From contig NW_013654574.1 in NCBI RefSeq assembly GCF_000499385.1, forward strand, positions 1 through 19,370: a stretch of DNA of 19,370 bases, given 5' to 3'. Positions 9,751-18,890 of this stretch are shown here, in pieces (position 1 is the first letter of the stretch; the number at the start of each line of letters is the position of its first letter). Source of the stretch: Eimeria necatrix. Taxonomy: Eukaryota > Apicomplexa > Conoidasida > Eucoccidiorida > Eimeriidae. A model generated the notes under the pieces. That model had not been told where the DNA came from. It saw only the letters and a program-made list of their open reading frames with translations, and ran no database searches. The position numbers were made by a program, and so were the translations under genes.

Positions 9751-11079
9751 GGCCACAACTTTCCAAATGGCAGTGATGCGGGCCAGCTTGAAGGAAAAGT
9801 AGAAAAAGGGATTCGTAGAGAGGCTAAGAAGACAAGAAGGAAAGGGAAGGCGTTTCGGAAGAGACCCACGGATCCATCTGGTGGAGGGGCGAAGCTGTCG
9901 CACATGGCACCACAGTTTGCCACACGAATGACTTCTGATGGCTGTCACATTTCGAGCTATAGAGCTGGAGTTTAAATTAAAATTATTACTCGAGGAAGCG
10001 TGCCCATCCTTGCAGACTAGGTCTAGGTTTCTCAGCAGGCAGGCTTAGATTTGGTGTTGGCTGCGTCACTGGTGGTTGCTTCGGGAGAAGCACCGAACAA
10101 TGCTGATTACTGAACTGCTATGCTAAAGATTCATTAGATGTTTCTGATGCTAAACCTTCAATGTTTACCCATGTAGACAGCAAAACACTCCCACAGGGGC
10201 TAGATTCAGGTCGGCTATTGGACGTATGCTGCTGCCACGCAGCCGTACAACGGCAAAAAGTAGTCCACAGACATTCAAAGCAGTGGAATTTGGCGAGAGA
10301 AGCAACAATGCATTCAATGTGGACCGACACCGCGCTACTAATTTGGCAGCAACTTGTCCTAAATAGACGTTGGACTTGGATATAGGTACGGGGAGTCAAA
10401 GAGGCAGGCAAACAAGCAGTGAGAGCATTTAATAAGTGCACAATAAGGAACTGTAACTATAGAATCAAATCACGATGCCTGCACTAATGATGGTCTTAGA
10501 ACGAAGTGCTCGCTTACAGTGGACGAACAAGGACACTTCGAGGACACTTCTAGAATCCCAGCGCTAGCGAGAGTGACGCGATCTGCAGAGACAATTAACT
10601 GCCACCGTTTTGGGCGAGCAAAACCTGCGACTGTCACTAAGAGGCACAAAACAGCATTTGCAGCAAGAGGTACCTGGCAACAGACAGAAAGACCATTTGG
10701 CGAAAGAAGCTGATGTTGAAGAATCAGGTAGCAACACAAACAGAAACACTTCAATTAAGCAAACTTTGTTGTTAATTCAAACCTTAGCTGCGTGAATTCC
10801 TGCAATTGTCTCATTCTAGAATATATAGAAATTAGTTGAAGTAGTAAACACGGTGTTTCGTGTTGCGAGCAACACCAATGCATGAAAATCAGCTCGAAAT
10901 TTCGTTTGAGTTGACACTAAAGCACTCAATGCAGAGATTTTGTAGGCTACGTGTAAAGCTACCAAGGTCAGAGCATAACAAAATCCTTCTTGCTCCGCAG
11001 CAGGTTCGGGCTTGTAACATGTCTGTATCCGGCAGCAATCTGTGTTTGCCTTGGGATTACGCGTCGCTGACAAATCCCA

Positions 11080-12540
11080 GACCAGCTCAGTTTCGATGTT
11101 CTTTAAAAATGCCATTTTCTTGAAGTCGATCAGGCGTTTCTATACTACGAGCATATTAGCAGGGGCTGGTGCTAGCTTGCCCAACAATAATGATTGACTT
11201 AGCTAGATTTGCTAGATTGCCTTTGGTGAGCTGCCAGTGGGATATATTCTGATATGCTGTGAGTTGCCGCACGCCACCCATTACAGCTACACATAGCGGC
11301 TTTTACCAAGCCCATCTCGGGACAGCGAGGGAGCGCCAAATTTTGAAGACGTATACTCGCTTTCACAACCTACGGGCTATTAGAATGTTGAGAATGACCT
11401 CGGCTGGATGTCCTCAGGGCGACCACTCGGAGGGGAATCCCGGAGAGGAAGTGTTCAGAGAAATCAGTTCTGGAGCTTCAGGTTTTCTTGAACAACTACA
11501 ATGGAAACATCATGAGGACTCTGGGAGTTCTTATGGATGTCTCTCGCACCGATATGAGGATATACTGAGAGCACTAGAGCCGGAGCCTGCTTAGGCTACA
11601 CACCGCATGCTTTTACATTGCAAAATACTATTGAGAGTCAGGCCTGTCACTTATGGAGAGGTCTTAAAGCTACCACTATGAGAGGAAGCAACAGAGGCCC
11701 TGGCGATCATCGGCAGAATGTCAAGTAAAAGGTGACGAGAAAAGGATATCATCGCAGTTGAGGCCGCTTAGAAGGCTATCAGAAACTACCGAGGAAGTGG
11801 AACAACATAAAGGGCCGTGAAGATAGAGGCTAGCGAAAGTGGCATTGGCCTGTTGAGTACAGAGTCCGGCGTTATCTGGCATCAGAAAAGTACGGCGCTT
11901 AGCAGCGAGAGAAAACTTGCAAACATAGAGAAATGTGACGGAGTTACAGTAGAATGGCACATTATGCTAGAGAATGCACTACATTGGGCTGAATCTGGAC
12001 GGCGCCTCACGATAACAAGGGACCTCCAGCGCCTGTCCGTGGGAAGATTGCAACTCAACATTGAACGCTGGAGACTAGGCATTGCTTAGGAGAAAGTGCT
12101 GATTGTAGTAGAAGTGGTAAGCCGCGGCTCTGAGCTGCTGTGACAAAGCCCAAAGCCAGAAGTGTCCTCCCTTACTGCAAGAAGCAGTAAGGGAAGGCAT
12201 TGCTGCTACTCTACAGACACGAAGAAATAGATAACGTCCACTAGCCAAAAATGCGTAACTGCCTCTTCCGTTGCCAGCAGAAAATTCAATTACATGTCAG
12301 AAGCACTAGTACAGAGTGTAGTAAGCCGTGAACTGGATACCGGAGGCAAAGTAAGAGGTGGAGAAAACTTTGGGGTTATCCTGCATGACTGCGACTGTGG
12401 CGAAAGCTATTGATTGAAAAGGTAACTGGAAAACTCCATTTTAGGGCTATATTGGCTCAATCAACGCACGATTAGGAGGCAGGCTTAATCTTAAGAGCTT
12501 GAAGCATACGTAAATGACGGCGTTGTGGCGTACCCGCAGA
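11080..12540 (+). pseudogene. reverse transcriptase relic of a LINE
   Basis: Broken RT motifs appear in order. AQF (about 11085-11093) is followed after a frameshift by NAIFLK, resembling the QFGF..ST..AI region. IDLARF (11193-11210) may be motif A, with its second Asp lost. SAGCPQG (11400-11420), followed after a frameshift by PLGG, is a clear motif B. A frameshifted Tyr-Ala pair (11963-11968) lies where YADD is expected, with both Asp lost. LQLNIERWRLGI then stop, EK (about 12048-12095) matches the W..WRL.I..EKT motif. FGVILHD (12369-12389) matches the LGV.LD motif. LWRKLLIEKVTGKL (12395-12436) matches the thumb region. Spacing from GCPQG to the Tyr-Ala pair (about 550 bases) and from the WRL motif to LGV (about 300) exceeds the family norm, suggesting later insertions or chance for some motifs. 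Many in-frame stops rule out function. Confidence 0.62.
12164..12198. repeat. hairpin inside the LINE relic
   Basis: TCCCTTACTGC (12168-12178) and GCAGTAAGGGA (12184-12194) are perfect 11-bp complements around a 5-base loop, AAGAA. Three more pairs, one a wobble, follow beyond a single mismatch. It lies between the WRL and LGV motifs of the RT relic, in the interval that is longer than usual, so it may belong to inserted sequence. Confidence 0.85.
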
Positions 12541-12760
12541 GAGCAATAGCGAAGAAAAGAAAACACGCACTTGTGTTCCCACATGTACGCGATGTCCCAG
12601 AAGATGCCCTTATTTGCGCAAAATACTATCTTAGCGCCACCAGCAAAAGCGAATAATTGCGTACTTTTCAGAGTGCGCAAGAAAGATCCTAATCAGCGCA
12701 AAAAGTCCTTTGTACGTCAATGTTTTGTCCAAGGTCCTTTTGCTACAGCGGTACAACGCA

Positions 12761-13098
12761 TGTAGAGCGGTCCGTTTCATGCAGTTTGCGGTGCGGTTGA
12801 TAGCTGGCGTTTTCTTCACAGGCAACAGAACCCCATATGATACATCGTTTTGCATATTTGCGACATGGAAACGAAGCGTTTAATAATTACTAGGCCCGCA
12901 GCGGGCTGCAGGCAAGACGCAGTGCCACCCAATTTGAGTCGACAGTCTCCGCTGCAAAAATCTGAACAACAATGGACATCTGGGAGAGTTGCTGTAGCTT
13001 TCGTTAGGAGTAAGGGCATCTAAACAAAAGATCTGAGTCAGGCCATAATTGCTCTGGATGTGATGCAGCAGGAGGTGCGCACGCATTCTCAACCCACG
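12761..13098. other. no gene recognised
   Basis: Transition from the A-rich LINE-like block back to mixed sequence. It includes an acceptor-like tract, GCGTTTTCTTCACAG (ending about 12820), and a short perfect GC palindrome, GCCCGCAGCGGGC, near 12894-12906. No coding evidence. Confidence 0.45.
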
Positions 13099-13281
13099 AT
13101 GCACTTCAGCAGACTAGCTTCTAAAAGTTATTCTTTGCCCGCTAAAGGCACCCTTGTGCTTCTAGTGTGTGCTGTGATGTTCCTTCTGTTGGATGTCCAG
13201 TGTCACCATTCGTGCCGTGCTAAGCATTCTTCTGCCGATTTCGGAACTCACGAGCTTTTACGCTTCCAATTTTTGTGTTGA
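13099..13281 (+). CDS. 60-residue ORF with signal-peptide-like start, doubtful
   Basis: The ATG at 13099 opens a frame to TGA at 13279-13281. The N-terminus has a basic n-region (Arg5, Lys9, Lys16), an uninterrupted hydrophobic core at residues 17-31 (GTLVLLVCAVMFLLL), then a polar, Cys- and His-containing stretch (DVQCHHSCRAKHSS). This is the layout of a secretory signal peptide or signal anchor. T-rich DNA readily encodes Leu/Val/Phe runs, so the pattern can arise by chance. An in-frame ATG at 13063 could extend it by 12 residues. No family is recognised. Confidence 0.2.
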   Translation: MHFSRLASKSYSLPAKGTLVLLVCAVMFLLLDVQCHHSCRAKHSSADFGTHELLRFQFLC

Positions 13282-16200
13282 ATTTGAAAGCCTGTCTCTT
13301 CAGCCACTGAAGGTTTTTAGAAATTGCCGTTTGATGGGTTAACTGCGCATCACGAAGCACATGGTTGAATGGCTTGAAGATTTCCATGTGGACTAATTTA
13401 AGGGCGCTTTCTCCGACTTTTGTCGTGCTTTCTACCTGGTAAAGTTTTCGAGAGAATTTTATGGGTGACTAAAGCAAGCAGCAATAGTTGGGTGGCTTTT
13501 CGCTTGTCACGGGTACATCTTGGAATGTGGAGCCGAAGGTGCAATGCTCGAAAGTATCTGCAGGCATGATGAAGCAAACAATGAACTTTAAGCCGCTTGC
13601 GACAGTATCAAGTGCGTCGCTGAACCGAATAAGATAGTTTTAGAATCTGGTGCGTGTGCAGTATTCGGTCTGGGAACAAAGTTTCCACTCAAGCAGAGCT
13701 TCTATGAGCTACGAACATGCTCCGTAGGAGCAATGCAACACTCATGTGTGAGTTCCGCACAAACCCCTCGCCTAGTCCAGGAATCTGGGTACAGGAAGAG
13801 GTATGAGGGACATAGAGGCTACCAGAAACGGGTAAAACCTATCTATGAGATCGTCATACGGCACGGAATGCCACTAGGACTTTTCGAGCTGACTGTGCAG
13901 TCCCTGTGCCACGGTGTGGATTTTCAATGCACCTCTGCGAGGTTATCCGTGATTTGGAAAACAAGGCTTTTCCGCTTCTGCATGCATTACTTTGTCTTCA
14001 TACAAATGTACGATCCTTACGTGGGACAGGACACTCTTGCTCGTAGATATCGAGGAACAACGCGCAGGCTGTAAGGAGTCGCATTTGCATGGGATGACTG
14101 TTGGCCCTGTCGTTCCGAGTAGTATGCTGCGCTTGCCACCTTCAATTCCCAACACGTTCAAACCCCAAAACAGACAGGGTCAAGCGGCATAACTCTGGAC
14201 TTGCTGGTTCGGTGCACCACGGCGTAAGGGCAAAAGTGCAGTAGCAGGTCAGGTCAATGGCTACGTTCCTGCCGGCGCGAAAAGACTCCCTTAGTTGCCC
14301 TTCCGCCACCTCAGAAGCAGGTGTTCTGAATGAACGCTCTGACTTTTGTATCGTCGTATCATCGAGGCTCCAATCTGTGATGCGAGTTGCTACGTCTTTC
14401 GATGCAACTCTCTCAGAGAGTGCGCTAGCTTTGGTGGCGCACGAGGTTAAGATGTTTCATAACTCGTGACGACCAGTCACGAGCCTTGTCGTTACGTTTG
14501 TTTGCATGATGTTATCAGGGGATTTCATGACATACTTAAGTACTGCGGAGGTATGCGCAGCAGGCCTCATATTTAAGGCTTTTGCTCGTTGATGACTAGC
14601 TTAGACCATGTGTTTGGGCTTCACTTCAAGACTCTGGCAGGCTCATGCTGCACTTCGTCAACGTGTGACCTCACAAAAAGAAGTAACAGGTGCTGTTTCT
14701 TTATCTTATCGTCTCAGCTCGTTCGTTCGAAGTTGCTGCGCAGATAATTTGGTGACTTGGGCAGGTAATGACGAGTGGCCGAATTGTGGGCAATGCACTT
14801 CGGCTTTGGGTCGTCATGCACCTTCGCAAAAGTCAGGTATGGGAGGAGTAGGCGTCTCGTGTTTGCAAATCAGTTGTACAGTCTACGAATGCGCGCGTTT
14901 GTAACACTCTTTCTATGGTATGCACAGATAAGTGTTTCGCCTTGAACGGCCCGCTTTCGACTTCAGTGTTTGCCTGTGTGGATGGAACCGAGATAATCCC
15001 TTGAGAAGCGATTAGCTCTTTGTTATTCGTTTCGCTTTGCCGTCTTCTTTGGACTCTCCACTTAAAACTTGAAAGCTGCGGTTGCCTTGCGTGAACTGTT
15101 CGCAAAGCTTATTAGTCATTGAAGCTTAACGTCACACAGGTTTTCATGATAAAGCCAATCACGGCTCGTTATTGGCACAAACACTTCTTTCATCTAGCTC
15201 GGCACGTTAAAAGCCGGCGGTGCAGGCCTAGCCAGGAAGTCGAGCTGCAATACATACAAAGGTTAAGTGGCTGAGACGATTGCCCTGGTGTGCCAATTCT
15301 TCATGCTGATACATCGCCGTGATTTCAGTTTGAATTGCCGCATCATTTGCGCTCCTTGGTGTTCGGCTAAAACTTGGTTGCTTGCGTTGAAGACGCGCGC
15401 TTAATGCTCAGCGGCGAAATGCGTGGCGTGCCGTCGAACAGTTCGTTTGTTGGGTGATCTTGCCTTGTTCCGGTAATTTGCTTGCATCAAGTAAGCACCC
15501 TACAATTTAGAATTAGGTACTAGAAGGCGCTTTGTATCTTGCTCTGTGTGCGGCATGCAGCCAGTAAGCTGAAGATGAGGAGATACAAGTTTCGACACTT
15601 GGCTGCAGCAGCTACTTGCTCAGGTCTTCGCGCATGCTCCGACATGGTCTAGGAGCAACAAGAAAATTTTGCACAAAGAAAAGCTTCTGCTTTGGCGCTT
15701 TGTATGCTTGATGCACATGTCTGTGTGCAATGCGTGTTGGCCTGCGAGGCGACACGGTGTTTTCGTGAATAATTGATCATGATGGACTCATGGAATTTGA
15801 CATATTCTTGACGCAGCTGCAAAGTATTGCGTTGTTTATATGCAGCACGTTGATGATTGTTGTAAAATCATCCTGATGATAACAAGTAGTCTAGATGAAC
15901 TACGTTGGGTAACTGCAGGCGCTTGAAATGAGCATGCGTTTACTGCTATGCGTTGTGCATTATGCTGATTGCGTGCGGCATCTATGTTTTGCGCTGGATC
16001 TAGTCGGGCTCAATGAAGACTAGACTGCGCACGAGTATACTGCATCATCGGGAAAAGTCATGAAAAAACACCATGAGTACCGTTATTTTTTCACTAGCCC
16101 CTACAATTAACTCTCTCATTTCTATTTTGGGCAGTTGCGCAAACTGTTTGTTGTAGGGCGAGCGCCATATACACGCATCTTCAGTGCGTGCACGGTTCGC

Positions 16201-17938
16201 TCGCCGGTTTTTCGTTGGGGACGAATCGCGAATGGCTACTTGACAATACCACTGTTTTAGGGAGTGAGCGTGTTCACAGTGCAGTGCGACTGTTGAAGTC
16301 ATGGCCGCTGGCAACAGTCAGATGTCCATGCCGAGCTGGCATTTATTCGAGATGCTTGCTTTTGAATCTGACAGGTGTCTGAGTACAGTGTCACTAGCAT
16401 TTTTGTAACATAGCAATTTGGAACTACTGAACTTTTCCCGCCTCATCTATGTGCAGATTGTATGCCTATGCAATTTAGTGACACACGTCATCGCTTAGTA
16501 GGCGTTAACATCGTTAGGCAGTGATGGGTGCATCGAAAGTATCACATTTCTGCATGATCGTTATCTGCAATATGCTACCCAATTTAAAAGCCAACTGCAA
16601 ACATATGGAGTGCATGGTGAGCCCATAGCTGGCAGCTCACTGCTCGCGTGCAACAGTTTTCTAGGAATAAATCGGTTTGTAATATTTTTCCTTCCAGCTT
16701 AGCCTTACCCTTGTTATGTTTGCAGCAAGGATGCTCCCCTATGATCAACGGAAAATTGGATATGTTAGCGTCGTGGAAATACTTTAAGTGAGATTTTGTT
16801 TTGTTGCGGAACCGCCTTGGCGTTGCGCGAGTTTTTGATGGTTCGAAATTGTATATTGATCTGCGTGGTGTCTTTGTTTTTCTTTTGCGGCATTTAGCCA
16901 GTAGGTTAACGTAGACAAATTACGATACTTTGTGTTTGCCTGAAGCATGATTGTACTCACATTTTCATATATGCCCCAACGGGTTCCGTGGAACGAGAGG
17001 AAATACTCAGTGACGTAACATTCTTTTTGGTATGTTCGGCAAGCAGGATACATGAGAGTTAGCGTGACTTATGTGTGAGATGCCCTGCGATATATGCGTC
17101 TTCTGGCATCTTACATCAATTTCAAACCAGTTGGAATACCTTATTCGCTCACGTGTTAGGGTCTCACCAGATTTTCGCATATTGAAAGTGCTGTCATTGG
17201 TCTCAACTGCATCTCGAATACGCGCTGCGAGACGCGGATAAGACACGTTGAAGGCTTGAGGAGTATTCGACGAGCTATTGGCTGCCAACTCAACACTCAC
17301 TTAAATGCACTTCGAGCGGTAAGAGCAAGCATTTGCCACTTTCCTGTGCAGCTTGAAGAACCAGTCAGGTGCCGTGTAATCTGAAAGCAGGAACCGACCG
17401 AGCGCCCCTGATAATACTGCATTGTTGGGTGAGGGCGAGCGAACGACACGAGCATCCATGGCGGGCGATAAGTGGTAGACCATGGCAGGCTTCGGTCACA
17501 TGCGTTCTGATCAAGCAGACGCGCCTTCTGCACTACTAGTGGAGTGAATTTTGCTGACTAGGTCATTGCTGTTCGAGGGAGTGAGCCTTGACTTGCCTAT
17601 GTTGTTGCCAGGCCGCTTTTCACGCAGGCGATCATGTCTATTGGTAGTTTTCAGAAGCCCAGTCGGTGCTGTCTTTTCTTCCTGACAAGCCGCAAAAATA
17701 GTGGTTCAAATCCAGTCGTCCAGCCTGTGACATCGCTCGATGCGTGCGCATATTTGCCAAACCCGTGCGTTTCTGTCGCAGTTTCCTCAGAATAAAGGCT
17801 TTCGGTTGAGCATGCTGATCGCTTGAGATTTGGCCGGCGCTTGTATCAGCGAGTGAAGCATGCTCACGCTTTTGCAACGCATGGTGGAAGCGTTGCCGTA
17901 GGCCCGTGAGGGCATTTCAAGTTGCATTTTCGAATCAG
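13282..17938. other. long stretch without recognised gene
   Basis: T-rich + strand sequence (10 A and 23 T in 14701-14760) with only short frames. Noted inside are a donor-like site GTCAG|GTATGGG at 14836 after a fairly protein-like segment (about 14765-14835), which lacks a good acceptor; a donor-like GTAAGC at 15491; acceptor-like tracts near 16697 and 16725; and an imperfect stem at 17073-17084 / 17105-17116 with two wobble pairs. Minus-strand frames at 17007-17300 and 17297-17533 begin with GTG, not ATG, and match nothing I know. Confidence 0.5.
14463..14483. repeat. short perfect hairpin
   Basis: CTCGTGAC (14463-14470) and GTCACGAG (14476-14483) are perfect 8-bp complements around the 5-base loop GACCA. 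A stem this short can arise by chance in a window of this size, and it has no T-run to make it a terminator. Confidence 0.8.
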
Positions 17939-17994
17939 ATTCTCCTGTTGCCTTGCATGAACATGCGAATTCCAAAGGCCTGAAGTCTCTTCTG
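17939..17994 (+). CDS. candidate internal exon, 56 bases, unknown protein
   Basis: The donor is a full consensus, CTG|GTAAGTAT, with the intron starting at 17995. The acceptor TTGCATTTTCGAATCAG (AG at 17937-17938) is moderate. Only one frame is open (from 17941, reading SPVALHEHANSKGLKSLL), and it ends exactly on a codon boundary. That phase does not join to the open frame of the next candidate exon at 18333, so a missing exon, an alternative site or chance must be invoked. No homology. Confidence 0.25.
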
Positions 17995-18332
17995 GTAAGT
18001 ATGTGCAGCCGGTAGGTGTCGGTAGGTGTGCGGGAAGTGACACTGCGTTTCATTAATTTTTATAAGAGGTTGCAGTGACACACATTAGTCTGCACGGCTA
18101 CCTGCTTGACTCCTAGCTCTTGCATCGGCCTGAAGCCATTGCTTTTGAGCACTTTGTTGGCAGTGTGGGGGGGCATTCTTTGTATGCAAAGCTTGCAGGT
18201 GCTCGCACTGTTAGCGGTTCTAATGGCCGTTGGTGTTCAAGGGGAAAAGTCCAGCTGATTTCGAAAAGTCACTTTCATGCAGCTACTCACAAGCGTTGTG
18301 CATGTGACAAATGCGGCTTTTCTTTCCTGTAG

Positions 18333-18378
18333 CAGTTGTTCGACTGAACGCACCAAACGCCTCCAGAAGAACAGCAAG
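18333..18378 (+). CDS. candidate micro-exon, 46 bases
   Basis: It is bounded by an almost ideal acceptor, CGGCTTTTCTTTCCTGTAG (AG at 18331-18332), and a consensus donor, AAG|GTAAGC (intron from 18379). It is open in two frames. In the frame starting GTT at 18335 it reads VVRLNAPNASRRTA and leaves two bases (AG). These join the G at 18651 to give an Arg codon and continue without a stop to 18870. This phase match supports the pair as consecutive exons separated by a 272-base intron. No family is recognised; exon status is inferred from splice-like signals alone. Confidence 0.35.
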
Positions 18379-18650
18379 GTAAGCAGGCTACTTCGTTCTG
18401 TTGTCTCGCCGAGTCGCGCGTCCGATGCCGCAATAATGCTAATAAAGCTTGGTGGGACTTTAGTACGCCGCTCCCTTGATGCAGGAACTCAGGCACCTGA
18501 GCGCTAATCTATCGCGTTCACGCGACTTCAAACTTGGCTAAAAACGGAGGATCGCAGGGAACTTCAAGATGCCGTTGATTCAGGGAGTGAGCGGTGTCGA
18601 GTAGGAGGTGTCTGAGCATTGCCACTGAAGGGCACTTCTCCGATGTTCAG

Positions 18651-18870
18651 GTTATCTTGCGTTTTGTTAGTTCCGGGTGAAAGCACCGAAGCCAATGCAA
18701 TTGCCACTCGTGATTCTCACGCTGCAAACCCCTTGGCAGACTCACGGCTTCCCGCTGCGCTGGCCTCCCACGGGGCCACCATGGGCTGCGTGAGCTGGCC
18801 GTGGGAGGTCTGTGCTGCTAAGCCCAGCCAGAATAGCAGTCTCTTGCAGCCCGTGTGTAGAGGGGCCTGA
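18651..18870 (+). CDS. candidate terminal exon ending in TGA
   Basis: The segment follows an acceptor-like CACTTCTCCGATGTTCAG (AG at 18649-18650) and stays open from 18652 to TGA at 18868-18870. The product begins LSCVLLVPGESTEANAIA and continues Ala/Ser-rich with five more Cys or Trp residues near the end. The DNA is much more GC-rich than its surroundings (37 of 50 bases in 18761-18810), which fits coding sequence or a distinct element. The minisatellite starts about 20 bases after the stop. An internal ATG at 18781 lies in the context GCCACCATGG and would give a 29-residue MGC-starting peptide. No homology is recognised. Confidence 0.3.
18762..18810. repeat. GC-rich inverted repeat
   Basis: CCTCCCACGG (18764-18773) and CCGTGGGAGG (18799-18808) are perfect 10-bp complements around a 25-base loop, with a G-T and a G-C pair extending the base. 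The loop contains the ATG at 18781 and its GCCACC context. Confidence 0.85.
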
Positions 18871-18890
18871 GCTAGTGGTGAACTTTGCAA

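Larger units (their letters stand above)
8560..12760 (+). mobile_element. decayed non-LTR (LINE-type) retrotransposon
   Basis: The + strand changes from T-rich to A-rich near 8560 and back near 12760 (24 A, 12 T in 8941-9000; 27 A, 2 T in 9661-9720). An A-rich sense strand is usual for LINEs, and the 4.2-kb length fits a nearly full-length element. Reverse-transcriptase relics lie at 11080-12540 in + orientation. Upstream (8560-11080) I could not identify an endonuclease or ORF1 zinc knuckle; only short broken frames are present. No poly(A) or simple-repeat tail and no target-site duplication were found by eye, so both ends are uncertain by a few hundred bases. The LINE relic is well supported; the limits rest on composition alone. 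Confidence 0.55.

Noticed and set aside
9610..9948. Minus-strand frames of 112 and 97 codons, Ser/Phe/Cys-rich
   Set aside because: They lie antisense to the A-rich LINE-like block and over the heptamer repeat. Their hydrophobic content reflects the T-rich complement.
8560..12760. Terminal repeats or target-site duplication for the LINE-like element
   Set aside because: Comparing both edges by eye showed no shared direct repeat, inverted terminal repeat or poly(A) tail.
17073..17116. Twelve-pair stem with two wobbles and a 20-base loop
   Set aside because: Stems of this quality are expected several times by chance in 19 kb when wobbles are allowed.
17007..17533. Two adjacent minus-strand frames of 97 and 78 codons
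   Set aside because: Both start with GTG, neither has an early ATG or good splice sites, and no family is recognised.
17690..17730. GGTTCAAATCC, resembling a tRNA T-arm with A and B box-like surroundings
   Set aside because: The T-stem has a mismatch and no acceptor stem, D-arm or anticodon arm can be drawn around it.
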